Assembly (NCBI GenBank): GCA_023251455.1
Contig: JAHEYT010000042.1
Coordinates: 1 to 64,000 of the forward strand
Source: Bacteroidota bacterium
GTDB taxonomy: Bacteria; Bacteroidota; Bacteroidia; Bacteroidales; Prolixibacteraceae
Length of the DNA stretch: 64,000 nt
Direction of reading: 5' to 3'
Below, piece after piece: positions 26,101 through 34,951 of this stretch; within the stretch, counting starts at the first letter, position 1; every line of letters starts with the position of its first letter. The position numbers and the translations under genes are program-made. Under the pieces are notes generated by a model. It saw only the letters and a list, made by a program, of their open reading frames with translations. It was not told where the DNA came from and made no database searches.

Positions 26101-26512
26101 TCGAAGGATCAGCAGGCAAGTCAGTCGGAAGATCGCTCTTCGATTTGTCAACAGCATCGCGAACGCGCTGTTTGGCCGTTTCGATTGACAAACTAGGGTC
26201 AAATTCAACGATAATTGAAGAGAAATCGGGAACTGAATTACTAGTCACATTTTTCACATCCGCGATCGACTTCAATTGTTTTTCAATCGGACGGGTAACC
26301 AGGTTTTCAATATCCTCGGGCGAAGTGCCCGGGTATGGTGTGCTTACAATGATGTATGGAATTACAACCTGTGGAAATTGTTCCTTCGGAATAAAGTAGT
26401 AATTCATCATACCGAGTATCGAAATCAGGAAAGCAAGTACATAAACACTTGTCCTGTTGTCGATCGCCCAGCTCGTTGCAAAAAATTCTTTAAACTTATT
26501 TTCTTTCGACAT
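23117..26512 (-). CDS. RND efflux transporter, inner-membrane permease
   Basis: This 1131-residue AcrB-type proton-driven pump exports drugs or other toxic compounds through a tripartite complex. One N-terminal membrane helix (about 14-35), a large periplasmic porter region, the helix block with the proton-relay motif GIVVDDAIVVIENTH, a second periplasmic region and the final helix block (GLGVVALGGIVVRNGILIVE) are all present. An extra hydrophobic stretch after the first helix block (IMIVMLAFAVVFYATKVYGF, then LVFGVLMILFFHFILKKM) makes it longer than the usual 1030-1050 residues. It lies 18 bases after the membrane-fusion gene in an operon with TolC and TetR genes. HAE1-type is likely rather than metal efflux. 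Confidence 0.93.
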   Translation of the reverse strand: MSKENKFKEFFATSWAIDNRTSVYVLAFLISILGMMNYYFIPKEQFPQVVIPYIIVSTPYPGTSPEDIENLVTRPIEKQLKSIADVKNVTSNSVPDFSSIIVEFDPSLSIETAKQRVRDAVDKSKSDLPTDLPADPSIMDVDISAMPVMYLNISGNYDLNKLKHYAEIAQDKIEGLKEITRVEIVGALDREIQINADIFKMQATKVTFSNIEQAVSMENMTISGGTLVNNGVRNTVRIKGQFTDVQTIKDIVVHSSSGAFVKLSDIAEVKDSFKDQESFARLDGKNVITLNVIKKNGANLLDASDQIVEIVADLKEREFPKGMDITITGDQSLQTRNTLEELNNTIIIGFILVTIVLMFFMGFTNAFFVGLSVPLSMFVAYLIIPGLGFTMNMMVMFAFIFALGIVVDDAIVVIENTHRLHKFNPDINIAAKKAAGEVFLPILSGTLTTLAPFFPLAFWPGIVGQFMHYLPVTLIITLFASLFVAYVFNPVFAVSFMKHEYDQEFQKGSGWRKLRTIMIVMLAFAVVFYATKVYGFANFLVFGVLMILFFHFILKKMIIGFQEKTWPWIMGIYEKQLSMILKGARPIYILGGMIALFFVTIFLTMIVKPTVLFFPDSDPNNIYVYVKMPGGTDQNVTDSITSIAEQRVYKVIGKNNADVESIISNVTIGAEEQGFVSGTGTPFNRGKVSINFIEHKLRTTGVSTTEYLEILRREVKDIPGAEISVDKDANGPPTGKPINIEITSENLENLVTDAFAFRDYLKSMNIPGVEELKADFEMNSPEIIVQIDRDRAQRLGISTGQIGLEIRTALYGKEISKLKQEEDEYPIMLRYEKVTRDNIDALVNLMITYRDMNSGMLRSVPLSTVAKIDYTSSYAGIKRLDQKRVITVYSNVLSGYSANDIVPIIKREALKFSMHEGTNIKLTGEQDDQAETVAFLLKAMIIAIGAIFFILITQFGSVSKSLIILSEVIFSIIGVLLGVMLFQMDLVIMMTGLGVVALGGIVVRNGILIVEFIDTKIAEGMPTRRAIIEGGKTRMTPVILTATATMLGLVPLAVGLNINFATMFTELNPHIYFGGDNVAFWGPLAWSIIFGLSFATFLTLMFVPALYELDYTIKLKMKKRKNLKRIKELNK

Positions 26513-26530
26513 AATTGGTCATTTTGCTAA

Positions 26531-27649
26531 TTAGAAAACTACTTTTTCGCCACCGTTCAGGTTCTGAAACCCTGAAGTAATGATGTTTTCGCCTGCTGAA
26601 ATTCCTTCAAGAACTTCAATAACTCCATTGTAATCCATCCCTGTTTTAATCACTCTCCGTTCGGCAATCCATTCATTTCCGTTTTGTTTGGCTATACAAA
26701 CATATTTACCTTCCTGATTATTTTGCACATAGTTTACTGGCAAACAGAATGCCTTTTCGTTGGAGTAATCTTTAATTTTGATGTAAGCAATCATATTGGC
26801 ACGCAGTTCTACCTCTTTGGAAGAAATTTTACATTCGACTTTGAAGGTGCGGTTCGTTGGATCGATATACCGGCTGGTGAAGTTCAACTTCGTTTCAATT
26901 TCTTTGCCAACATCAGGAAAACTTGCAATGGCTTCGTTTCCGTCTTTAATGCTACCAGCATAAGTTTCGGCAACCTCTGCTGAAATTTTTGCAACATTCA
27001 TGTTAATCACACGGATGGTCGAAGTTGGCATTCCGGGTGAGGCCATTTGTCCAACACGGAGCGGAACGCTTTCGACAGTACCGCTGATTGGCGAAACAAT
27101 ACGGGCAAGTTTCAATTGCTCTTTCATCGTATTTACTCGCTGTTCGAGCGATTCCTTGGTGTTCTTTGCCTGTAAAAACTGCACTTCGCTGCCAATTTTC
27201 TTGTCCCAGAGCGCACTCTGTTTTTCGAAAATGCTGGTGGCCAAAGAAAGCTGTGTATTCACTTCTTCGAGCGACTGTTTCAATACCTGGGCATCCAGAT
27301 CGACCATCACCTGTCCTTTTTTAACCGGAGAACCTTCTTTCACATAAACGGCAGTTACAATGCCAGCCATCTGAGGGCTCACAGCAATGTTCTGATCGCC
27401 GTCAACTATTCCCTGAACATCAATATAGTGATTAAAAACGCATTCTACTGAAGGAGTCACTTTAACCGTGATTGCTTTCTGTTCTGCTTTTGAACCTTCC
27501 GGATTAATTTCTGCTTCAAGCTTGGCTATTTGAGTAGCTAATTCATCGTGTTGTGTTTTCAGCTTTTCGAGCTGTACTTTTTTGTCGGTATTCTGGCTAC
27601 ACGATACCAAAAACGCGATGAGCGCAGAATAGTAAATAATTTTTTTCAT
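26531..27649 (-). CDS. RND efflux membrane-fusion (periplasmic adaptor) lipoprotein
   Basis: This 372-residue adaptor links the RND pump to the outer-membrane channel. It has a lipoprotein signal with Cys17 (LIAFLVSCSQ), then a short coiled coil (residues 25-48), a barrel-sandwich half (GIVTAVYVKEGSPVKKGQVM), the alpha-hairpin (about 115-185) and the second lipoyl half (LARIVSPISGTVESVPLRVG), a beta-barrel domain and a membrane-proximal C-terminus (VLEGISAGENIITSGFQNL). Its gene lies between those for TolC and the pump, all on the minus strand at 18-30 base spacing. Confidence 0.92.
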   Translation of the reverse strand: MKKIIYYSALIAFLVSCSQNTDKKVQLEKLKTQHDELATQIAKLEAEINPEGSKAEQKAITVKVTPSVECVFNHYIDVQGIVDGDQNIAVSPQMAGIVTAVYVKEGSPVKKGQVMVDLDAQVLKQSLEEVNTQLSLATSIFEKQSALWDKKIGSEVQFLQAKNTKESLEQRVNTMKEQLKLARIVSPISGTVESVPLRVGQMASPGMPTSTIRVINMNVAKISAEVAETYAGSIKDGNEAIASFPDVGKEIETKLNFTSRYIDPTNRTFKVECKISSKEVELRANMIAYIKIKDYSNEKAFCLPVNYVQNNQEGKYVCIAKQNGNEWIAERRVIKTGMDYNGVIEVLEGISAGENIITSGFQNLNGGEKVVF

Positions 27650-27679
27650 TGTCTTTCGTATTTGTTGTTTTATAAATTT

Positions 27680-29113
27680 CTACTTGATTTCAGCATTCGC
27701 ATTGATGTTGAACAGTTTTTCCAATTTTGACCTGGATCCCTGCAAATCGTAAATACACTGATAATAATTGGTCAGATTGGTCAGATATTGGTTTTGACTG
27801 GTCATCAGATCCATGCTTGATGCCATCCCTTGTTTGTATTTTTCGAGGGTGCGCTGATAAATGTCGTCAGATAATTCCTTGCTTTTTTTCTGATTTTGAT
27901 ATTTTTCAAGTTTCAGTTTCAAGTCGTTCTGATACTGAGTAGATTGCATTGCCAGACTGCTTGATACAAATTTACGTGTATTTTTAGCTTTCTCGAGTGC
28001 CATTTTCTTTTGAGACACAATCGACGAGCGTTGTCCGCTGCTAAAGATTGGCATACTCAAATTTACACCAACCAAATCTTTAGGTGCAAAATCGAATGCC
28101 GGAGCTTTCAGCTTTTCGGTATGATTGTAAAAACCTGAAATGGTTGGCAAATAACTTGCCTTGGCCAAATCTAATTCCAATTTAGCAGCTTTTTCTGATG
28201 TTTGTATAAGTTGATAATCAATATTTTGACCAATATTGAATGATTCGGCAAACAATTGTACGCTCGATGCAGTAAGTGCTTCGCCCGATTCTAATGGATC
28301 GCTTAATTCAATTTTCGAGGCATCTTCCATTCCCAATTGAATTTTTAGCAAACGGTAAGCCATATCTAAATTACTGTCAATCTGATTCATCGCATTACGA
28401 ACCGTATTCCCGGTTAATTCAAGTTGGTCGACATCTGTTTTTTCGAGGAACCCTTGTTTGTTCATTTCTGTAATTTCGTACAAAGTTTTATTGATGTTTT
28501 CTAGGTTCATTTCCAGAATTTTACGGCTTTCTTCAGCCAACTGAATCATGTTATAAGTATTTGTAACAGTCTCGATCACATCAAGTTTTGATTTCTCTGC
28601 ATTTTGCTTTGTCAGTCCATAGTAGACCTTGGTTGCCTGTAAACCAACAATGTACGACCCGCTAAAAATTAATTGTGATAGTGTGAAATCGAATGTGGTA
28701 TTGTTTTTAAGACCAAGTTCGATTGGAGTGCCAGCTTCGCTGTTTAAGTAGATACTTTCTCCACTCAAAAGTTTAAGTGAACTCATTGTTCCACTCATGG
28801 TAGTTGGATCCCATGGAACCTCAGTATTCGACAAGACCGTTTTACCACCAAAACTCATTGTTGGAACTTTAAAAACGTGTTGATAAGTGCCCTTAGCAGT
28901 GATTTGTGGAAGCCCCGAAGCAACGGTTTCCCATACTTTCTTTTGTGCAATTTTCAGATCAAGATCAGAATTGAGGATGTTTGTGTTGTTTTGCATGGCT
29001 AATTTTACCGCATCCTGAAGCGATAGCTTAACGGGTTCCTGCGCTTCAACAACAAATGTTCCCAAAAGGAACATCACTGCCAGCAGGAGAATCTGTTTCT
29101 GTTTTCTAAACAT
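27680..29113 (-). CDS. TolC-family outer-membrane channel
   Basis: This 477-residue outer-membrane efflux protein has a signal peptide (about 1-24, ending VVEA) followed by two repeated OEP units, each of long amphipathic helices and short barrel strands: LSLQDAVKLAMQNNTNIL opens the first, and the second includes LDLAKASYLPTISGFYNHT and GVNLSMPIFSSGQRSSI. The trimeric tube would dock onto the adaptor and pump encoded next. It is the second gene of the operon, 22 bases after the TetR-type regulator. Confidence 0.92.
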   Translation of the reverse strand: MFRKQKQILLLAVMFLLGTFVVEAQEPVKLSLQDAVKLAMQNNTNILNSDLDLKIAQKKVWETVASGLPQITAKGTYQHVFKVPTMSFGGKTVLSNTEVPWDPTTMSGTMSSLKLLSGESIYLNSEAGTPIELGLKNNTTFDFTLSQLIFSGSYIVGLQATKVYYGLTKQNAEKSKLDVIETVTNTYNMIQLAEESRKILEMNLENINKTLYEITEMNKQGFLEKTDVDQLELTGNTVRNAMNQIDSNLDMAYRLLKIQLGMEDASKIELSDPLESGEALTASSVQLFAESFNIGQNIDYQLIQTSEKAAKLELDLAKASYLPTISGFYNHTEKLKAPAFDFAPKDLVGVNLSMPIFSSGQRSSIVSQKKMALEKAKNTRKFVSSSLAMQSTQYQNDLKLKLEKYQNQKKSKELSDDIYQRTLEKYKQGMASSMDLMTSQNQYLTNLTNYYQCIYDLQGSRSKLEKLFNINANAEIK

Positions 29114-29135
29114 GTTTTGAACTATTTATAGGTTA

Positions 29136-29786
29136 TTAATTTTTTTTATTCAGATTTACAATTTCTGATTTACGCTTTTCAAAATAGGAAGTACCTTGGG
29201 GTGAAGAGATGGCGCGGATATGATTTTCGAACATGACCTCAAAAACCTGATCGAAAGTGATGTTTTCGACAAAACAATAATCTTTTTTGTGCATCTCAAC
29301 CAGGTTTCTCACATACAAACCCGCAACCAATTCTATATTTACATCGCTGCGATACAATCCTTCAGCAATGCCTTGCTGTAAATTTTGACTAATCTGGTTA
29401 AAAATCTGGTGCTGTTTTCTGGACATAAATTGATTGAAAATTGGTTCATAGTACTTCTGTAATTCAAACTTTATTTTCGAATCTAATTTTCCCATTTCTT
29501 CAAAAACCATCAGGCTAACCTGTATCAATCCCTCTATTGCATTTAATTCTTCAAATTTAATTTTTGACATTTTCTTTTCCCACTTCATATCATCATAATA
29601 AAAAAGCTTTTCGATTAAATCTTCCTTGCTTTTCACTGATTGATAAAGGGTTTTTTTCGAAATCCCCAGACTTCGGCTAATGTCGTCCATATTCAAATTT
29701 CTGATCCCGAATTCAGCAAACAATTCTATTGTTCTATCCAGAATCGCCAGCAACTTAGGATCATCAAAATTCAATTCTTCCTGCAT
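29136..29786 (-). CDS. TetR/AcrR-family transcriptional regulator of the efflux operon
   Basis: This is a 216-residue repressor-like protein. The N-terminal helix-turn-helix (residues 12-58) reads FAEFGIRNLNMDDISRSLGI, then SKKTLYQSVKSKEDLI, the TetR signature. The C-terminal ligand-binding part is all helical and has no recognisable ligand motif. It is the first gene of a four-gene operon with TolC, adaptor and pump, so it most likely represses its own operon until an efflux substrate binds. A perfect 12-bp palindrome overlapping the expected -33 region at 29836-29847 is a good operator candidate. Confidence 0.9.
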   Translation of the reverse strand: MQEELNFDDPKLLAILDRTIELFAEFGIRNLNMDDISRSLGISKKTLYQSVKSKEDLIEKLFYYDDMKWEKKMSKIKFEELNAIEGLIQVSLMVFEEMGKLDSKIKFELQKYYEPIFNQFMSRKQHQIFNQISQNLQQGIAEGLYRSDVNIELVAGLYVRNLVEMHKKDYCFVENITFDQVFEVMFENHIRAISSPQGTSYFEKRKSEIVNLNKKN

Positions 29787-29835
29787 TTTGAGTTTACTAT
29801 TAATTTCAGGACAAAGGAAGGAAACATTTTTGACA

Positions 29836-29847
29836 GGAAACGTTTCC
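29836..29847. promoter_or_regulatory. palindromic operator candidate of the efflux operon
   Basis: GGAAACGTTTCC is a perfect palindrome. A near-consensus minus-strand -7 box (TTCCTTTG, 29819 down to 29812) lies 16 bases downstream in the sense of transcription, so the palindrome covers the -33 region. Related half-sites (GGAAACATT and GTAAACAGTTTA) flank it. The same 12-mer occurs at 44507-44518. Confidence 0.55.
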
Positions 29848-30077
29848 AGAATGTAAACAGTTTATTAACCTTTCGCGCCAAAATTCCTGAATTCCTCTGG
29901 AAAAATGGCTATCAAGGTAGATGATCATGTAAAATTAATAGGTGAATGACTGATTTGAAGCGGTAAAAGATGAATAAAAGCGCCCTGCCTTTCAGCACGA
30001 AAGCTCAATTTTTAATACCGTCCTTTTTTTGTTGACGAATTGGAAGGTCAAATATTTTAATCTTATTTTGATTTTGT

Positions 30078-30581
30078 TTAGAATACCAGGCCACTCAGCC
30101 AGGCCCAAACAACATATCGGACAAACTTTCCGGCAAGCATTGTAATGGCAACAATCCAAATATTAGATCGAAGAACACCAAGTCCGATTGCAAAAATATC
30201 CCCAACTCCTGGTAGCCAAGTCAGGAATGCAAAGAAGGCACCGCTTTTATACAAACGATCGTGCCATTTTTCAATTGTTGCACGTTTAACCCGAAGATAT
30301 TTTTCGATCCATTCCCATTTCCCCATGTATCCAAGGGCAAAACTACTCATACCACCGACCCAGTTGCCCAAAGACGCAATAACCACAGCTGAGTAAATAT
30401 CGGTTCCATTGGCCAAAACTGCTGTAAGCACAACTTCCGAACTAAAAGGCACAACCGTTGCGGCCAGAAAACTAGCCAGAAAAAGTCCCCAAAGGCTGTA
30501 ATCAAAAATCAAAGTAAAAGTATAAAGTAAAAAGGCAAAGGTATATTCAGGGTGCGAACTTAAAGAAAATAAACGATCCAC
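30078..30581 (-). CDS. YqaA-family (VTT/DedA-like) membrane protein
   Basis: This 167-residue inner-membrane protein has about four hydrophobic segments (near residues 15-50, 60-85, 110-135 and 140-165). The VTT-type core is visible: FLAATVVPFSSEVVLTAVL, a re-entrant-like SLGNWVGGMSSFALGYMG, and FLTWLPGVGDIFAIGLGVLR. Relatives are DedA/VTT proteins linked to lipid scrambling and membrane homeostasis, but YqaA itself has no settled function. It is transcribed divergently from rbfA. Confidence 0.82.
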   Translation of the reverse strand: MDRLFSLSSHPEYTFAFLLYTFTLIFDYSLWGLFLASFLAATVVPFSSEVVLTAVLANGTDIYSAVVIASLGNWVGGMSSFALGYMGKWEWIEKYLRVKRATIEKWHDRLYKSGAFFAFLTWLPGVGDIFAIGLGVLRSNIWIVAITMLAGKFVRYVVWAWLSGLVF

Positions 30582-30628
30582 TTGGCAGCAATACGATTTC
30601 GATTCGTTTTGAATTTGTAAATTGTCAA

Positions 30629-30659
30629 TTGTTTAATGGTAAATACTTAACTACCTTTG
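30629..30659 (+). promoter_or_regulatory. promoter of rbfA
   Basis: TTG (30629-30631) and TACCTTTG (30652-30659, perfect TAnnTTTG) are 20 bases apart. The expected start site near 30666 leaves a 20-base leader before the ATG at 30687. Confidence 0.65.
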
Positions 30660-30686
30660 AGCCCTTAACGATTAAAAACAAATACG

Positions 30687-31025
30687 ATGGAAACGACTCG
30701 TCAAAATAAAATATCGCGCCTGATCCAAAAGGACATGGCCGACATACTGCAAAAAGAAGGAAAAGACCTGTTTCACGGCATATTGCTCAGTGTAACCAAT
30801 GTCCGGATTTCGCCCGATCTGTCAATCGCGAGGGTTTATCTCAGTATATTCCCGTCAGAAAAAGGCGCCGAAGTACTGGTTGAAATTAAAAAACACACTT
30901 CCAGAATCAGGGGTTTGCTTGGCCTGAAAGTAGGCAAACAGCTCCGGATTGTGCCTCAACTCGATTTCCATATTGACGACAGCCTCGATTACATCGATAA
31001 CATTGACCGACTGCTCAAGGAATAA
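30687..31025 (+). CDS. rbfA: ribosome-binding factor A
   Basis: This 112-residue single KH-like domain protein assists late maturation of the 30S subunit and 16S rRNA 5'-end processing. The sequence begins TTRQNKISRLIQKDMADIL and continues with the conserved VTNVRISPDLSIARVYLSIF, and ends LDFHIDDSLDYIDNIDRLL, as in known RbfA proteins. Length is normal. A good promoter lies just upstream. The methyltransferase and LolC/E-like permease genes follow on the same strand; rbfA next to a LolE-type permease is a familiar arrangement in Bacteroidales. Confidence 0.95.
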   Translation: METTRQNKISRLIQKDMADILQKEGKDLFHGILLSVTNVRISPDLSIARVYLSIFPSEKGAEVLVEIKKHTSRIRGLLGLKVGKQLRIVPQLDFHIDDSLDYIDNIDRLLKE

Positions 31026-31114
31026 TCTTGAATTTCAAATCTTGAATCTTGAGTGAAAACAGTTCTGCACTCGAAAATTCAAGACTCTAATATTCTAACA
31101 CTCAAGACTAATAA

Positions 31115-31936
31115 ATGCAATACGATCCGATTAAACGCTCGCTGGGAAAAGTATTTAACCAGACTCCGCTTTTGCGGAAGCTGTTTTATCAGTTGCTTGA
31201 CTTACTTCTTCTCAGGGCGTGGCACATTCGTAAAGAACTTCGTAAACGCACCCGTACAACTCCGGAAGTGAAAACCATCCTGGATGCCGGATCGGGTTTC
31301 GGGCAATATACATACCGGATGGCACGCTGGTTTCCGAAAGCTGAAATTAAAGCTGTCGACATTAAACCAGAGCAGATTGAAGATTGCAACCAATTTATGC
31401 AGAAGGCCAATTTGTCTTCCAGAGTTAAGTTTGAACTGGCCGATCTGACTCAATTTCAGGAACCGGACAAATACGACCTGATACTTTCGGTGGATGTGAT
31501 GGAACACATTGAGGAAGATGTGCAGGTTTTCCGGAATTTTTATGCTTCGATGAAAAAAGGCGGAATGCTATTGATTTCGACACCTTCAGACCAAGGTGGC
31601 TCCGACTCGCACGACCACGATCATGAAGAAGGCGTTCACGGTTTTATTGACGAACACGTTCGCGACGGATACAATATCAAAGACATAGAAACCAAACTGA
31701 AATCGGTTGGATTTTCGAGAATTGAAGCCCGCTACTCGTACGGTAATCCTGGAAAAATATCGTGGAAACTATCGATGAAATACCCAATTCTGATGTTGGG
31801 AGCAAGCAAACTTTTCTTTGTGATTCTGCCATTTTATTACCTCATCGTTTATCCTTTTGCCCTGATCCTGAATTTTTTCGACCTCGGCATGAAGCACAAA
31901 AGCGGAACCGGTTTGATTGTAAAAGCCTGGAAATAG
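31115..31936 (+). CDS. class I SAM-dependent methyltransferase
   Basis: This 273-residue protein has a Rossmann-type SAM-binding core. Motif I is TILDAGSGFGQYTYRMA (about residues 51-67), motif II centres on IKAVDIKPEQI, and DLILSVDVMEHIEEDV and KKGGMLLISTP follow. A His/Asp-rich loop (SDSHDHDHEEGVHGF) comes after the last core strand. The C-terminus has a hydrophobic segment of about 30 residues (SKLFFVILPFYYLIVYPFAL) that could anchor it to the membrane. The substrate is unknown; lipid or quinone-like substrates would fit a membrane-attached enzyme but this is inference. It starts 89 bases after rbfA. Confidence 0.85.
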   Translation: MQYDPIKRSLGKVFNQTPLLRKLFYQLLDLLLLRAWHIRKELRKRTRTTPEVKTILDAGSGFGQYTYRMARWFPKAEIKAVDIKPEQIEDCNQFMQKANLSSRVKFELADLTQFQEPDKYDLILSVDVMEHIEEDVQVFRNFYASMKKGGMLLISTPSDQGGSDSHDHDHEEGVHGFIDEHVRDGYNIKDIETKLKSVGFSRIEARYSYGNPGKISWKLSMKYPILMLGASKLFFVILPFYYLIVYPFALILNFFDLGMKHKSGTGLIVKAWK

Positions 31937-32014
31937 GAAAATTTTGAATGTTGAATTATAAATTATTTTAGTCACCTGAAATATCATCAACAATTAAGCA
32001 TTAACCATTAATCC

Positions 32015-33250
32015 TTGAAAACAGCCTTTTATATCGCCCGTCGCTACCTGATTTCAAAAAAATCAGTCAACGTGATCAACATTATTTCCGGAGTTTCGGT
32101 TGCCGGGGTTACTGTTGGCACTTTTGCGCTGGTGGTTATTTTATCTGTTTTCAATGGGCTCGATTTTTCAATCAAATCACTTTTTTCAACCTTCGATCCG
32201 GATATAAAAATTACCAATACGGTTAAAGGCAAATCATTCGAATTGAATAGCATCAATATCGAATCAATCAAGCAAATAACAGGTGTTTCAACAGTTACTC
32301 CGGTTGTTGAAGAAGATGCTTTTTTAATGTATGGCAACCGACAGTACTTTGCGACGATTAAAGGAGTACCAACCAATTACAACGAAATTTCACGGCTCGA
32401 TACCAGCAGCATTACCAGTGGCCGGTTTCTGCTCGAAGCTAATCAGGTTCCGTATGCTTTAGTCGGACAAGGAGTTGCCTATTACCTTTCGGTTGGTCTC
32501 AGCTTTACCGATCCCATACACATTTACACCCTAAAAAAAGGCACCAAAGGACGTCCAACCCTAGAAAATACGTTTACCCACAATACCATTTATGCCTCCG
32601 GAATATTTCAAAACCAGCAGGAAATTGATTCTAAATATGTGTTGGTACCTATCAGCTTTGCGCAGGAATTGTTTCAAATGGAGGATCGTGTAAGCGCCGT
32701 TGAGGTTGGGTTAACCGAAGGTACTTCTGAAGATGTTGTCAAAGAAGAAATTACACGTATTCTGGGCAACCAGTTTACTGTTAAAACTCAGTTCGAACAA
32801 CACGAACTTTTTTACCGGGTGATGCAATCCGAAAAATGGGCTATTTTCTTCATTTTGGCCTTTATTTTAGTCATTGCCTCGTTCAATATTCTGGGATCGC
32901 TGTCGATGCTTATCATCGACAAAAAGGCCGACATTGCCATCCTTCAAAGCATGGGAGCCAACCAGAAACTAATCAAAACCATTTTCCTGTTCGAAGGTTG
33001 GATGATTTCGCTGGCCGGAGCTGCTTTTGGATTAATTCTAGGCGTCGTGATCTGCTTGGTTCAGATTGAGTTCGAAATACTCAAAATCCCTGGCAATGAT
33101 GGATCGTTTATATTTTCAGCATACCCCGTCCAAATCAGACCAGTCGATCTTTTGGTCATTTTCCTTTTAGTAACCGGCATTGGCTTTTTGGCCGCCTGGT
33201 ACCCCATCCGGTTTATCTCCGGAAAGTATTTGAACGGCCCTGTGAAATAG
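32015..33250 (+). CDS. LolC/LolE-type lipoprotein-releasing ABC permease
   Basis: This 411-residue inner-membrane protein has FtsX/MacB topology: one N-terminal helix (about 20-48, ending VVILSVFNGLDF), a periplasmic MacB-PCD-like domain (50-270) and three C-terminal helices (WAIFFILAFILVIASFNILG; FEGWMISLAGAAFGLILGVV; the last near 378-400). The opening KTAFYIARRYLISKKSVNVI is typical of LolC/E proteins, which extract lipoproteins from the inner membrane together with the ATPase LolD, not encoded here. The start is a TTG at 32015; no ATG fits the conserved N-terminus. Confidence 0.88.
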   Translation: MKTAFYIARRYLISKKSVNVINIISGVSVAGVTVGTFALVVILSVFNGLDFSIKSLFSTFDPDIKITNTVKGKSFELNSINIESIKQITGVSTVTPVVEEDAFLMYGNRQYFATIKGVPTNYNEISRLDTSSITSGRFLLEANQVPYALVGQGVAYYLSVGLSFTDPIHIYTLKKGTKGRPTLENTFTHNTIYASGIFQNQQEIDSKYVLVPISFAQELFQMEDRVSAVEVGLTEGTSEDVVKEEITRILGNQFTVKTQFEQHELFYRVMQSEKWAIFFILAFILVIASFNILGSLSMLIIDKKADIAILQSMGANQKLIKTIFLFEGWMISLAGAAFGLILGVVICLVQIEFEILKIPGNDGSFIFSAYPVQIRPVDLLVIFLLVTGIGFLAAWYPIRFISGKYLNGPVK

Positions 33251-33672
33251 AACAAATATCATAAATTGATTTTGTTTGTCCGAAAATTCAGGTCTGAAAT
33301 CATTTAACAAGTAGGCTTTTCATTCTAGCTTTCTTGCCTTCAAAACCACAATGCATAACCGTACTGAAGTGCTTTGTCCATTAATTTAAGGAGTAGGTTT
33401 TTGTGGTTGTGTAAAGACTATAAAAATTATTTTAACCAACAATCATTCCGGTTGATGTGGCTTAAGTAATCCCAAAATGAATTCCGAATTGTACATCAAA
33501 TTTTTCAACCTACTCTAAAAATATATTACAGGAGAAAGAAAATAAAACTTAAAGTTCAGTAACTTTAATAGGAAAATTTAAAAAGACAGATACAGAGGGA
33601 TTTTGATGTGGGTGATTGTGAGTTTGGTTCAGTATTAAGAATTGACATCATAAAAACCATAAAATCAATAGT
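33251..33672. other. 422-base spacer without recognisable genes
   Basis: I find no ORF, RNA gene or strong hairpin. The DNA is A/T-rich in its second half and should contain the promoter of the OmpA-like gene, but no clean TAnnTTTG box is evident. Confidence 0.4.
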
Positions 33673-34923
33673 ATGAAAACTTTAAAATTTTTATTCGTTC
33701 TTATTTTCTGTTTTGGAATTTTTAGTGTCGATGCTCAAATCAATTTAAAAGATAAATTGAAGAATGCCACTAAAAACAGGGCCAACCAACGAACCAATCA
33801 AGGCATCAACAAAGGACTGGATGCTGTTGAAGATGGGGTAAAGGATGTTTTTAAAAAGAAAAATCAGGAGGGGCAGGATAGTACTTCCACTGATCAGACC
33901 GAAGAGTCGGCTCAAGACTCAAAACAATCATTGAAAGCATTTTCAAATTATGATTTCGTCCCGGGTGACAAAGTTCTTTTGTATGAAGATTTCAGCCAGG
34001 ATGCTATTGGCGATTTCCCGGCACTTTGGACGACCAACAAATCAGGAGAGGTCAATACCCTGAATGTCGCGCCAGGCAACTGGCTCAATCTGAATGCGAC
34101 TGAAGGCAACTGGTGGTTTTTAAAAGAAATTGAATTCCCTAAGAATTTTATAGTTGAATTTGATGTAGTTCCTAAAAAAGGAGCCCCACGCTATGCTGTT
34201 GGCGTTGCCATGTATGGTGAAAATGGTTTTAAGGAAATGAGTGATCCTTATGCCTGTAAAACCGGACTGGTAATCAATATTGCAAAAACAGGATGGGAAT
34301 CTCATGGGATAAAGGCCAGCAGTCCAAGAATTAGTGGAAATTCAACTTTAAACCCCGTTGAAGAGGAGAAGGTAAATCATGTAATTATCTGGGTTCAAAA
34401 CCGACGTGTACGTATCTATCATAAAGGCGAAAAAGTACTGGATATGCCCACCAACCTTTATGACGACAGTAAGTTTACCCGATTTGGATTCATGCTATAC
34501 CGTGGAGCTTCGAGCGCTTCGTATGTTAGCAACATTAAAATTACAACTGCATCGCCCGATACCCGGAACAAGCTGTTGACTGAAGGAAAACTGATTACTT
34601 ACGGCATTTATTTCGATGTAAACAAAGACGTGGTAAAACCAGAATCTTATGGCACCCTAAACGACATTGCCAAAATCCTGAATGAAGTTCCGGATGTAAA
34701 AGTGAAAATCGTCGGTCATACCGATTCTGATGGTCAGGATACAGCAAACATGGATCTTTCGAAACGCCGTGCTGCATCGGTAAAAGCAGAATTGGCAAAA
34801 ACATTTGGTGTGAATGCCGACCGCTTAGTGACCGACGGAATGGGAGAAAGTCAATCCGTTGCCCCAAATGATACTCCAGTAAATAAAGCACTTAACCGAA
34901 GAGTGGAATTTATAAAATTATAA
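33673..34923 (+). CDS. OmpA-family envelope protein
   Basis: This 416-residue exported protein has a signal peptide (about 1-21, ending VDAQ) followed by an Asn/Lys/Gln-rich helical stretch (residues 25-95) and a beta-rich domain (about 100-300) resembling a concanavalin-like sandwich (VLLYEDFSQDAIGDFPALW). The C-terminus is an OmpA-like peptidoglycan-binding domain: GIYFDVNKDVVKPESYGTL, IVGHTDSDGQDTANMDLSKR and NRRVEFIKL. It should tether the protein to peptidoglycan from the periplasm or outer membrane. The ligand of the middle domain is unknown. The next gene follows after 28 bases and is probably co-transcribed. Confidence 0.88.
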   Translation: MKTLKFLFVLIFCFGIFSVDAQINLKDKLKNATKNRANQRTNQGINKGLDAVEDGVKDVFKKKNQEGQDSTSTDQTEESAQDSKQSLKAFSNYDFVPGDKVLLYEDFSQDAIGDFPALWTTNKSGEVNTLNVAPGNWLNLNATEGNWWFLKEIEFPKNFIVEFDVVPKKGAPRYAVGVAMYGENGFKEMSDPYACKTGLVINIAKTGWESHGIKASSPRISGNSTLNPVEEEKVNHVIIWVQNRRVRIYHKGEKVLDMPTNLYDDSKFTRFGFMLYRGASSASYVSNIKITTASPDTRNKLLTEGKLITYGIYFDVNKDVVKPESYGTLNDIAKILNEVPDVKVKIVGHTDSDGQDTANMDLSKRRAASVKAELAKTFGVNADRLVTDGMGESQSVAPNDTPVNKALNRRVEFIKL

Positions 34924-34951
34924 TTTTCAAGCAAATACTAAACAAATCAAA

